A stretch of 6,084 nucleotides of DNA from CAZSNT01 sp964607765. Lineage in GTDB: Bacteria > Verrucomicrobiota > Lentisphaeria > Oligosphaerales > JABHEG01. The stretch spans positions 1-6,084 of the forward strand of contig CAZSNT010000300.1 in the NCBI GenBank assembly GCA_964607765.1, written 5' to 3'. The stretch's first letter is position 1; each line of letters starts with the position of its first letter. Positions 1-6,025 of the stretch are shown here, in pieces. The notes beneath the pieces were generated by a model. It saw nothing but the letters and a program-made list of their open reading frames with translations. It had not been told where the DNA came from and did no database searches. The translations under genes were made by a program, and so were the position numbers.

Positions 1-393
1 CTTCTGGAGTTGGGCAAGGAGGTGGTCATAGACGGGGCCGGCCTGTTCGGCGGGCAGCCGCGACAGGAGCGCGCCGGTCTCTGCCCAGTCCTTGCGCATG
101 ACGTGGCGCGCGAACGCTGCTGCGGAGTCCGGGTGCGGGGGCGTGGTGTCGGTAGGCTCAGACAACGCCAGGGCTTCGAGTACGGAGGTCGTCACGGGCT
201 GGAGCTTGAGTGACAGAAACTCCTTGGGCGCGCCCTTTGCCGCGGCGCCGGGGCTGGGGTCGGTCGCCGCCGGGCGCGCGGCGACCAGCATGTTTGGCGG
301 CACTGTCAGGGGCACCACCTGCAGCGCCCGGGCGTGCTGGGCGCAGAGGATGGGCAGGACGGCTATGGCTGTGATGAATGTGTGTGTTCTCAT
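1..393 (-). CDS. Secreted protein of unknown function, 3' end outside window
   Basis: The frame is open without a stop from an ATG at 393 to the window edge, giving 131 residues of a longer protein. Residues 1-23 look like a signal peptide: a basic residue at R2, a hydrophobic stretch (FITAIAVLPILC), then an A-R-A site that predicts cleavage after residue 23. There is no lipobox, so it is probably not a lipoprotein. Residues 24-60 are rich in Pro and Ala and probably unstructured. Residues 90-131 look helical, with a segment MRKDWAETGALLSRLP followed by VYDHLLAQLQ, like the helix pairs of HEAT- or TPR-type repeats. The start is chosen because it gives a clean signal peptide; the Shine-Dalgarno support is weak, with GAAGG 15 nt upstream. 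It is the last gene seen in the cluster, 91 nt after the TPR gene, so it is probably co-transcribed and may be an extracytoplasmic partner. I do not recognise a named family. Confidence 0.72.
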   Translation of the reverse strand, partial: MRTHTFITAIAVLPILCAQHARALQVVPLTVPPNMLVAARPAATDPSPGAAAKGAPKEFLSLKLQPVTTSVLEALALSEPTDTTPPHPDSAAAFARHVMRKDWAETGALLSRLPAEQAGPVYDHLLAQLQK

Positions 394-484
394 GGCTGAT
401 TGCGGTTGCCTTCTGATCGTATTGCCTTCCGTGGCCAGGCCACCATCGCTGCTGCGCGGCCGGGGAACCGCGGGCGTCCCCGTG
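394..484 (-). other. 91-nt intergenic spacer, the only sizeable gap in the cluster
   Basis: This is the only gap longer than about 12 nt between genes. Read on the plus strand it contains a perfect inverted repeat GTGGCC-A-GGCCAC at 431-443, a six-base-pair stem CGGGGA/TCCCCG (461-466 with 477-482, 10-nt loop), and an 8-bp direct repeat TTGCCTTC at 406-413 and 422-429. None is followed by a T-run, so I see no intrinsic terminator, and no convincing promoter is visible. It could be an mRNA processing site or a weak internal regulatory element, or simply GC-rich spacer. Confidence 0.5.
431..443. repeat. Perfect inverted repeat with 1-nt centre, GTGGCC-A-GGCCAC
   Basis: Six bases on each side are exactly complementary around a single central base, 38 nt upstream of the start of the secreted-protein gene. 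A one-base loop cannot fold as a tight RNA hairpin without opening the inner pairs, so a DNA-binding site for a dimeric protein is as likely as an RNA structure. In such GC-rich DNA chance is a real alternative. Confidence 0.35.
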
Positions 485-1237
485 CTATGACCCCGACCCG
501 CTTGGGCGCTCGTTGAGCGTGGCACCTTTGCTTTCCAGCTTCTTGCGGATGTCGCCCTTCTTCTTGCCTTTGCCCATGCACGCTTTGCATTTCGCGTCGC
601 GCTGGGCGCGGCAGCGTTGGCCGACGTTCTTGCAGGCGCAGCACTTCTTGGGCAGCGGCAGAGCCTGAAGTTCGGACAGATCCATGCGTTCCAGCCGGAT
701 GACCGCCTCCAGGTTCTGCTGGTGCACTCCTGAATCAGACGCGCTCTGTTCCGCGCTCGACTCGGCGAGCAGCCGGAAATGCTGCCGCGCGTCTTCCGCC
801 TCCACTGTCCATTCTTCGGCCGGCGTGCCTTCGAGGCGCATGAGCCAGGCTGCGTAGTATCGTGCAGCGGCCAAGTCACCACGGATCCTGCGCGTTTCCT
901 CGGGGCACTCCTCGGCGCGGCCTGCGTCCTCCAGCAACGCCTCCAGCTCAAGCAGGGCGGTAGGCAGGTCGCCGTTCCAGAACCGTGCATCCGCCGCCCG
1001 CCGCCGTATCTCGAGGCGCGCCGCCACGTTGTCCAAAGGCAGCGTGGTCAGAGCACTTTGGTATGCCGTCAGCGCTGCGGCCCAGTCCTGTTGCGCCTCA
1101 GCTGCGGCTGCGGCACGGAGGTGGCGGGCCGCGGCCTCGCGCTGCTCGAGTCGGCGGCCCGGCCCGAAGTGCAGCGCCAACAGGAGGATTGGGGCAAGCA
1201 ACAGAGCGAGAGCAATCAGGATTCTGCGGTTCTTCAT
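485..1237 (-). CDS. Membrane-anchored TPR protein with C-terminal CxxC / CxxCxGxG cysteine cluster (BatC-like position)
   Basis: A 250-residue protein. Residues 6-24 are one strongly hydrophobic segment after a basic N-terminus (KNRR), acting as a signal anchor or uncleaved signal. Residues 34-105 are Ala-rich amphipathic helices with a TPR-like pattern (QQDWAAALTAYQSALTTLP, then WNGDLPTALLELEALL), so this part probably binds another protein. A conserved-looking segment DLSELQALPLPKKC precedes six cysteines in 22 residues: C199, C200, C202, C209, C217 and C220. CKACMGKG at 217-224 matches the DnaJ zinc-finger repeat CxxCxGxG exactly, and CCAC at 199-202 gives a second CxxC, so one zinc site is plausible. 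The tail from 225 is very basic. The start has a good Shine-Dalgarno, AGGGGA, 8 nt upstream, overlapping the stop of the BatB-like gene. TPR proteins in this position of Bat operons are called BatC or BatE; the cysteine tail is not part of classical BatC. Topology is uncertain because both flanks of the anchor are basic. Confidence 0.85.
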   Translation of the reverse strand: MKNRRILIALALLLAPILLLALHFGPGRRLEQREAAARHLRAAAAAEAQQDWAAALTAYQSALTTLPLDNVAARLEIRRRAADARFWNGDLPTALLELEALLEDAGRAEECPEETRRIRGDLAAARYYAAWLMRLEGTPAEEWTVEAEDARQHFRLLAESSAEQSASDSGVHQQNLEAVIRLERMDLSELQALPLPKKCCACKNVGQRCRAQRDAKCKACMGKGKKKGDIRKKLESKGATLNERPSGSGS

Positions 1238-1245
1238 GTGCGGTG

Positions 1246-1251
1246 TCCCCT
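1246..1251 (-). promoter_or_regulatory. Shine-Dalgarno of the TPR gene, overlapping the upstream stop codon
   Basis: AGGGGA on the minus strand lies 8 nt before the ATG at 1237. Its first two bases are the last two of the TAG stop codon (1252-1250) of the preceding VWA gene. Ribosomes ending there are placed directly on the next initiation site, so translational coupling is likely. Confidence 0.7.
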
Positions 1252-2257
1252 ATGGATTGACTGGCTCTTCGTCCCACTGCTGTTGCCCACGTCCTGTCCC
1301 GGTGTGAACCGGCGCCCGCGGGCCCGTGCCGAACAGGGCAAGCGCCACGGGCAGTAGCGCGAGGATCCCGGCTGCAGCCCCTACCGAGCCCAGCGCAATT
1401 TCGCGCAGTCCGAGCTCCGTTTCACGGCGCACGGGCATCGTGGTTGCCAGCTGCTCCAACGCCTTGGAGGGCAGGTTTTTCTGGTTGCAGTCGTAGTAGG
1501 CACCACCGAGACGCCGTGCGAGCTGGCGCAGCAGGAACCGGTCTTGGCGCGACTGGTGCCCGTCGATGTGTCGACCGACCCGCGGATCGCCGACGCCGAT
1601 GACCAGTGCCGTGGCCACGCTTGCCGGCATGAGCGGGAAGTCCGCATCCGGCACCGTGACGCCGTCCGTCGCCACCATGAGCGTGGTGCTGTCCGGCGGC
1701 CAGGGCTTGGCGCGCTCCGCCGCCTCGCGCAGACCTGCAATCAGCTCTGTCTGGCCGTGTTCAAACGCTTTGTCCAAAGGCAGGTCGTCGAGGATATTGC
1801 GGATCACCGCGACGTCTCGTGTGGCCTCGACCACGGGCCGCGCGCCGCTGTACACGGCCACCACGCTGATCCGGACCTGATCCAGCAGGATTCTCCCGAA
1901 CACGTTCATGAGTACATCCGACACGCGCTGCGCTCGTGTCTGAGCCTGGCCCGGCCCGCCGTCTTTCAGCTGCATGCTCGGCGACACGTCAAGCACCAGT
2001 ATGAGGTGTTGGTGGTCGGCACGCTGGCGTTCCGGCGCCTGCGCTACCTGCGGTGCAATGCGCCAGAGCGTGAGCAGCGCCCAAGCGAGCGCTGTAACAC
2101 TGAGCACGCGTATCGCCGGCACAGCATGCGTCCAACGCGGCGCTCGGTCGACCGGGCCGAACGCCAGGCCGGCCACGCGGCGGATGCGTCGCCAGTGCAG
2201 CCACTCCGCGATCGCGGCCAACAGCAGAACACCAACTGTGATCTGTCCAACTACCAT
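1250..2257 (-). CDS. batB: BatB-like von Willebrand factor A domain membrane protein
   Basis: A 335-residue protein. Hydrophobic segments at about 3-20, 46-64 and 288-310 place it in the inner membrane, with the VWA domain between the second and third. The metal-ion-dependent adhesion site (MIDAS) is complete: D90-x-S92-x-S94 (LDVSPSM), T170 in GQTEL and D198 in ATDG. Such a domain should bind a divalent metal and, through it, an acidic group on a partner. Between the VWA core and the last membrane segment lies a region with IDGHQSRQD and a GGAYYDCNQKNLPS stretch, recalling the G-x-Y segment seen in BatB-type proteins. The C-terminal 25 residues after the last segment are polar. The gene begins 7 nt inside the end of the BatA-like gene (ATGGTAG, 2257 to 2251), with a weak AGG 8-10 nt upstream. 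Two VWA membrane genes in tandem after MoxR and DUF58 are the hallmark of Bat operons, which is the basis for the symbol. The cellular role is not established. Confidence 0.88.
   Translation of the reverse strand: MVVGQITVGVLLLAAIAEWLHWRRIRRVAGLAFGPVDRAPRWTHAVPAIRVLSVTALAWALLTLWRIAPQVAQAPERQRADHQHLILVLDVSPSMQLKDGGPGQAQTRAQRVSDVLMNVFGRILLDQVRISVVAVYSGARPVVEATRDVAVIRNILDDLPLDKAFEHGQTELIAGLREAAERAKPWPPDSTTLMVATDGVTVPDADFPLMPASVATALVIGVGDPRVGRHIDGHQSRQDRFLLRQLARRLGGAYYDCNQKNLPSKALEQLATTMPVRRETELGLREIALGSVGAAAGILALLPVALALFGTGPRAPVHTGTGRGQQQWDEEPVNP
2251..2257 (-). other. 7-nt gene overlap ATGGTAG (BatA-like stop / BatB-like start)
   Basis: The last two codons of the BatA-like gene, TGG (Trp) and TAG (stop), overlap the ATG of the BatB-like gene in a different frame. 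This supports coupled translation of the two VWA proteins, which are expected to act together. Confidence 0.8.
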
Positions 2258-3171
2258 GGCGTGTACCTGAGCCCGAACATGGTCAGAACATACAACGCGA
2301 GAACACCGAGCCCGGCAACGGCGAACGGCGCGAAGCAGTCTGCATACTGCGCTGCGGCAGGCTTGAGCCGGGCCGGCCGCATGCTGTCGATGTGTCTGAA
2401 CACCTCATCCAAAGCACTGGGATCGCCAACGGCGAACACCTCGCCGCGGGTAGTCCCCGCGATGGTGTACATGTCGCCGGGGACGTTGCTGCCACCGACG
2501 TGGACCAGGTAGACGACGACGTTTTCGGCGCGCAGTTCACCCGCGATGGTCTGTGCTTCGCCGCCGCCGAGATCGGCACTGTGTCCGTCTGAGACGAGGA
2601 TGATGAGTCGGTCCCCCTCGCGCCGTTCGGAAAGGGCCTGCAAGCAGGCTCGAAGTGCGCGTCCGATGCGTGTGCCGCCGAAGTACTGGGGCATTTTGTC
2701 CGGGCCCAGGAACGGGGCTGCCATGCGGATGGCGGAGGTGTCCTTGGTCAGCGGCACCCAGTGCAGGACTTCCGTCCCGAATATGGTCAGGCCAAAGGCG
2801 TCGCCTTTGCGGTACGTGGTGAACTCGCTGATGGCCGCCATGGCTGCATCGTAGCGCGAGCCGTCGCCGAACCGCGCGCCCATGCTGCCCGACACGTCGA
2901 GACAGAATTCGATGTTATTCATCACACGTGTGCTGTGCTCTTTCGTAGGCCGGCGCGGTCCGGCGAGGAGGAGGATGGCGATGGACAGCAGTGCATACGG
3001 CATGACATGGGAGCCCGTGATCACGATGCGCCAAAGCCGTTCCGCGGCCCGGTGCTCCAGGCCGTGGTCGAAGGGGAGTATCAACGGCAGGCCGCGGCGC
3101 TGCGTCTCCCACGCGGCCAGCAGTACCGGCGCGGCGAGCAGGACGAGCACTAATGGTCGAGCAAAACTCAT
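2251..3171 (-). CDS. batA: BatA-like von Willebrand factor A domain membrane protein
   Basis: A 306-residue protein with the usual BatA plan. An N-terminal hydrophobic segment at 7-20 is followed by a short basic stretch (RRG), a second segment at about 53-71, the VWA domain at about 86-265, and a C-terminal segment at about 281-300 ending in FGLRYTPW. The MIDAS is complete: D92-x-S94-x-S96 (LDVSGSM), T167 in FGGTRIG and D195 in VSDG. The VWA domain would face one side of the inner membrane between segments two and three and bind a partner through a divalent metal. The ATG at 3171 overlaps the stop of the upstream gene as ATGA. Ribosome-binding signals are modest (GGAG 11 nt upstream), so coupling to the upstream gene probably matters. 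It sits directly before a second VWA gene, as in Bacteroides, Leptospira and PVC-group operons. The symbol is given on family and context, not proven orthology. Confidence 0.9.
   Translation of the reverse strand: MSFARPLVLVLLAAPVLLAAWETQRRGLPLILPFDHGLEHRAAERLWRIVITGSHVMPYALLSIAILLLAGPRRPTKEHSTRVMNNIEFCLDVSGSMGARFGDGSRYDAAMAAISEFTTYRKGDAFGLTIFGTEVLHWVPLTKDTSAIRMAAPFLGPDKMPQYFGGTRIGRALRACLQALSERREGDRLIILVSDGHSADLGGGEAQTIAGELRAENVVVYLVHVGGSNVPGDMYTIAGTTRGEVFAVGDPSALDEVFRHIDSMRPARLKPAAAQYADCFAPFAVAGLGVLALYVLTMFGLRYTPW
3168..3171 (-). other. 4-nt start/stop overlap ATGA
   Basis: The TGA stop of the three-segment membrane protein gene (3170-3168) overlaps the ATG of the BatA-like gene (3171-3169). 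This is a classic arrangement for termination-reinitiation coupling. Confidence 0.85.
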
Positions 3172-4109
3172 TCTTCCGGCGACTCCGAGCCTGGCGCGGG
3201 CCAGTCTGCTCCTTCCCGGTACGGGGCGAGGAGGGCCTCAACGTCCACCTCGGCCCGACCCGGGGGTTGATGCAGCCACAGGCCGAGCTGTGCAATCTCC
3301 GGGCCGGCCTGAGGGTGCGCCATGAGTCGTTCCATTGCCACTTCGAGCGGCTCGTCGCGCCAGCCGAGCTTCTCGCGCCACCATGCGAGGATCATGCGCT
3401 CGAGCACGGCCTGTTCCTGCTTTGTCAGGCGTCTTTGCTCAGCCTTGTCGAGCAACGGCTGCATGCGTTGGGCGAGCCCCGGGCCCGTGTCGTCCGCGGG
3501 CTGAACTGCAACGACGCGCCTGGGGCGCATGCGCCACACGAATGCGCACAGCAGAACGAGCCACGTGCTCGCAGCGACGATCATGAAGGCGCGGTAACCG
3601 CCCCTGACAGCCGGGCGTGTGTCGACGGCCTCGATCAGCTGTCCGTTGTGGTCGTCGGACAGTGTGCCGACAATCTGTACCATGATCGGAGTGTCCAGGC
3701 CGGCGTCCGTGCCGTCGGCGCGGCACAGGTGCTTGGCCAGGTCGAATGTGCCCGGCACCATGCCGGTGTAACGCAGGTCGTACCACGACCGTTCACCGGC
3801 GACCGGACTGGTCTCGGCAATCCGTAGGAGCAGCGGCGCCTGGCGTTCGACAGGACGCGGCTGCAGACGAGGGCCGGGGAGTGTTACCTCGATCCGACCC
3901 TCCATGCCCACCAGCATGGCGGGCGGTTGTTGTGCGCTGACGCACATGCCGGTCAGCACGAACGCGATGTTCGCAACGGCAAGCCGCTCGCTGAAGCGCC
4001 GCGCCCAGCGTCGTCCCGTCCAGGAAGGCGTGACGGAACTCAGACCGGGACGTCGTCGCTGAGTCGTGAGGACGAGGACGAGGAGGAGCAGGATCAGGGG
4101 CGTGCTCAT
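3168..4109 (-). CDS. Unnamed three-segment membrane protein of the MoxR/Bat cluster
   Basis: A 313-residue protein when started at 4109. That start is preferred over an in-frame ATG at 4154 because it has a strong Shine-Dalgarno (GGGAGAGG, 6 nt spacing) and forms an ATGA overlap with the DUF58 stop; the longer start would overlap DUF58 by 49 nt. Hydrophobic segments lie at about 4-16, 43-58 and 172-192. The loop 17-42 carries seven arginines and should be cytoplasmic, so residues 60-171 (probably a beta-rich domain) would be extracytoplasmic and residues 193-313 cytoplasmic. V-S-A before Q60 also resembles a signal peptidase site, so cleavage there is possible. The C-terminal part is helical, with RRLTKQEQAVLERMILAWWR at 226-245 and a later HPQAGPEIAQLGLWLH stretch. 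Genes of unknown function sit between DUF58 and BatA in related clusters. I cannot assign a named family; the two-domain layout around one membrane segment suggests an adaptor linking outside and inside partners. Confidence 0.82.
   Translation of the reverse strand: MSTPLILLLLVLVLTTQRRRPGLSSVTPSWTGRRWARRFSERLAVANIAFVLTGMCVSAQQPPAMLVGMEGRIEVTLPGPRLQPRPVERQAPLLLRIAETSPVAGERSWYDLRYTGMVPGTFDLAKHLCRADGTDAGLDTPIMVQIVGTLSDDHNGQLIEAVDTRPAVRGGYRAFMIVAASTWLVLLCAFVWRMRPRRVVAVQPADDTGPGLAQRMQPLLDKAEQRRLTKQEQAVLERMILAWWREKLGWRDEPLEVAMERLMAHPQAGPEIAQLGLWLHQPPGRAEVDVEALLAPYREGADWPAPGSESPEE
4106..4109 (-). other. 4-nt start/stop overlap ATGA
   Basis: The TGA stop of the DUF58 gene (4108-4106) overlaps the ATG of the unnamed membrane protein gene (4109-4107). 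It supports both the chosen start at 4109 and coupled translation. Confidence 0.8.
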
Positions 4110-4975
4110 CGTGTGCCTCTCCCAAATGTGTCGCGTCGGCGCAGGAACGCGCAAAGTCGAGCCGTGAAGGGCTCGTTCGTTACAACGCGGAATGTGTCAA
4201 CGCCGGCCTTGCGCAGCCCGCTGCCCGCAGCGTCCCAGTCGAGCCAGCGGCGGCGTCCGTGCGCGACAAAAGCGCGCCCCGTCTCCGCCTCCTCGGCCCG
4301 GAAGAAGCCTGAGCGCAGTCTGCCGCGTTCGGCGGGATCACGTATCTCAAGCACAACACAGTCGTGCTGTTGCGCTGTTTGCTTCACCGCCGGAAGTGCA
4401 TCGCGGTCGTGCAGGTCGCTGACGACGACAATCAGGGCGCGCCGGCGCGCGACCGTGCCGATCTCGCCCAGGGCCTCGGCGAGTCGCGTGTGTTCATCGA
4501 AGCGGAAGCGTCGGATTTGGAGCAGGTACCGCCAGACATCCTCGCGCGACAGCGTGGGCGGGAACCACAGGCGTCGTGCGCCGCAGCCCACGATTCCTAC
4601 CGGGCTCATGCGTGCTGTGCCGGCCAGCGCCAGAGCGCCTGTGAGCTGCACGGCCAGCGCGAACTTTGTCGGCGACTGCGAGCCTACGCACATCGATGCC
4701 GATGTGTCCAGCACGACGTAGACCGGCATGCGCTTCGGGGCCTCGTATTCCTTGACATGGACCTTGGTTGTCCGCGCGGTCACGCGCCAGTCGATGGCGC
4801 GCACCGAGTCGCCCGGCTGATAGCGCCGCGACTCGGCGTAGTCGATACCCGTGCCGCGGAACGGCGATGCATCCGTGCCGTAAGCGAGACTGTCGGCCAG
4901 CCGCCGGACGGCGATGCGGAACTGCCGTTCGTCAAGCTGGTCATGCGGTTCGAGCGTGTATTCGGCGGCTGCCAC
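4106..4975 (-). CDS. DUF58 family protein (VWA-like fold)
   Basis: A 289-residue protein without obvious membrane segments, so probably cytoplasmic or peripheral. Residues 40-78 carry the DUF58 signature: G-T-G-I-D-Y-A-E followed by R-x-Y-x-P-G-D-x-V-R-x-I-D-W and then T-A-R and V-K-E-Y-E. The VWA-like part follows, with a MIDAS-type site D90-x-S92-x-S94 (LDTSASM), a possible T163 (EHTRLAEAL) and D187 in VVSDLHD. Many DUF58 proteins have degenerate sites; this one looks complete. DUF58 proteins are regular partners of MoxR ATPases; no enzyme activity is known to me. It starts at GTG (4975), 7 nt after the MoxR stop. GGGG lies 10 nt upstream, inside the last codons of MoxR. No in-frame ATG occurs before the signature, so the GTG start is well supported. 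It overlaps the next gene by 4 nt. Confidence 0.92.
   Translation of the reverse strand: MAAAEYTLEPHDQLDERQFRIAVRRLADSLAYGTDASPFRGTGIDYAESRRYQPGDSVRAIDWRVTARTTKVHVKEYEAPKRMPVYVVLDTSASMCVGSQSPTKFALAVQLTGALALAGTARMSPVGIVGCGARRLWFPPTLSREDVWRYLLQIRRFRFDEHTRLAEALGEIGTVARRRALIVVVSDLHDRDALPAVKQTAQQHDCVVLEIRDPAERGRLRSGFFRAEEAETGRAFVAHGRRRWLDWDAAGSGLRKAGVDTFRVVTNEPFTARLCAFLRRRDTFGRGTR
4116..4123 (-). promoter_or_regulatory. Shine-Dalgarno deciding the start at 4109
   Basis: GGGAGAGG on the minus strand, 6 nt before the ATG at 4109, lies inside the end of the DUF58 coding region. No comparable motif precedes the upstream in-frame ATG at 4154. Confidence 0.7.
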
Positions 4976-4982
4976 AGGTACG

Positions 4983-5969
4983 CTACCCCATTTCGTCCAG
5001 GATCTCGGCGAGGATTTCGCTGCCCGTACGTCCGTTGGCGAGCGCTTCGTAAGTCAACCGGATGCGATGCAAGACCACGTCTTCAGCCAACGCGAGGAGG
5101 TCGACCGGGAGTGCGTAGTCGCGGTTGTGCAGGAACGCGCGCGCTCGTGCTGCGGTGGCCAACGCGATTCCAGCCCTGGGGCTGGCGCCGAATTCGAGGT
5201 CGGGATGCTCGCGTGTGCGGCGCACCAGGTCGAGGCAATGCTGCAGAAACACGTCGCTGACGTGGACCGTCTGCACCTGTTCCATGGCGTTGACCAGTCC
5301 GTTGCCGCGCGCCCCGTCCATGTCGTCGATGATGTCGAAACAGGTCTTGGGGACGGCACTGTCGCCGTCGCGGCGCAGTCCGAGCGCCAGATTGCGGCGC
5401 ACGACTTCGTCCTCCTGCTCCGCAGTAGGGTACGTGAGTCGGTGACACAGCATGAACCGGTCAAGCTGTGCTTCCGGCAGTTCGAACGTGCCGCTGTGCT
5501 CGATGGGGTTCTGCGTGGCAATGACAACGAACGGCACGGGCAGGGCGTGCAGGTCGGTGCCGATGGTCACGCGGCGCTCCTGCATCGCTTCGAGCAGGGC
5601 GCTCTGGACCTTGGGCGCTGCGCGGTTGATCTCGTCGGCGAGGAGCAGGTTCGTGAACACCGGGCCCTGGCGGGTGAAGAACGCGCCGCTGCGCTGGTCG
5701 AAGATCTCGGAGCCGAGGATGTCGGACGGGAGCAGGTCGATGGTGAACTGCACGCGCTGGAATTCGAGCTTGATCGCCTTGGCAAGTGCGTTGACCAGCA
5801 GCGTCTTGGCGATGCCCGGCACGCCCTGCAGAAGAAGGTGCCCGCCGGTCAACAGGGCGATCAGCAACCGCTCAACCACGGTCTCCTGACCCACCACAAT
5901 CTTACCGACCTGAGTGCGGACAGATGCGGCAAAGTCCGCATGGCTTGACAATTCGGCAGACGACGACAT
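4983..5969 (-). CDS. moxR: MoxR-family AAA+ ATPase
   Basis: A 328-residue protein, the usual length for MoxR. The ATPase parts are complete: Walker A GVPGIAKT at 49-56, Walker B LLLADEINR at 108-116, sensor 1 ATQNP at 151-155, the E-A-Q-L-D-R-F segment with R171 as likely arginine finger, and sensor 2 GASPRAG with R265. The C-terminal lid holds AEDVVLHRI. MoxR proteins form hexameric rings and are thought to act as chaperones that assemble or activate partner proteins with VWA domains, here DUF58 and the two Bat proteins encoded downstream. It is the first gene seen in the cluster. An in-frame ATG at 6017 would add 16 residues (MAGKVSVWPINVGAWS). The start at 5969 is preferred because AGGGG lies 8 nt before it, the other site has no Shine-Dalgarno, and the extra residues do not resemble the family N-terminus. 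The symbol is used at family level. Confidence 0.95.
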   Translation of the reverse strand: MSSSAELSSHADFAASVRTQVGKIVVGQETVVERLLIALLTGGHLLLQGVPGIAKTLLVNALAKAIKLEFQRVQFTIDLLPSDILGSEIFDQRSGAFFTRQGPVFTNLLLADEINRAAPKVQSALLEAMQERRVTIGTDLHALPVPFVVIATQNPIEHSGTFELPEAQLDRFMLCHRLTYPTAEQEDEVVRRNLALGLRRDGDSAVPKTCFDIIDDMDGARGNGLVNAMEQVQTVHVSDVFLQHCLDLVRRTREHPDLEFGASPRAGIALATAARARAFLHNRDYALPVDLLALAEDVVLHRIRLTYEALANGRTGSEILAEILDEMG

Positions 5970-5977
5970 GCTCCATG

Positions 5978-5982
5978 CCCCT
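5978..5982 (-). promoter_or_regulatory. Shine-Dalgarno deciding the MoxR start
   Basis: AGGGG on the minus strand, 8 nt before the ATG at 5969. It favours the 328-residue product over the 344-residue one starting at 6017. Confidence 0.65.
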
Positions 5983-6025
5983 ACGTTGATCGGCCAGACG
6001 GACACCTTCCCTGCCATCCGCAGAC

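Noticed and set aside
461..482. Possible terminator stem CGGGGA/TCCCCG after the TPR gene
   Set aside because: The stem is short, the loop is 10 nt and no T-run follows on the minus strand, so it is not an intrinsic terminator.
92..490. 132-residue plus-strand frame at the left edge
   Set aside because: The opposite strand here encodes a frame open to the edge with a clear signal peptide. This frame shows no hydrophobic signal at its N-terminus and no family features.
390..644. 84-residue minus-strand frame bridging the TPR gene and the secreted-protein gene
   Set aside because: It overlaps the cysteine-cluster coding region in another frame, and its residues (many Arg and Pro) show no domain. 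The TPR frame has the motif and the good Shine-Dalgarno.
1544..2512. 322-residue open frame on the plus strand opposite the BatA/BatB-like genes
   Set aside because: It is antisense to two genes with intact MIDAS motifs, crosses their junction, is rich in Arg and His, and has no recognisable fold or ribosome-binding site in a plausible context.
4110..4154. Longer start at 4154 for the unnamed membrane protein
   Set aside because: It would overlap DUF58 by 49 nt, and the added residues are polar and put in front of a hydrophobic start. The 4109 start has a strong Shine-Dalgarno and an ATGA junction.
4364..5260. 298-residue open frame on the plus strand across the DUF58/MoxR junction
   Set aside because: Composition is Arg/Ala/Cys-heavy, typical of a shadow frame, and both opposite genes are certain.
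4914..5948. 344-residue open frame on the plus strand opposite the MoxR gene
   Set aside because: It lies wholly antisense to a gene with complete AAA+ motifs. High G/C third positions remove stops from the opposite strand, and the translation shows no recognisable domain.
5970..6017. Longer MoxR start at 6017
   Set aside because: It has no Shine-Dalgarno, the 16 added residues do not look like MoxR, and a good site precedes the ATG at 5969.
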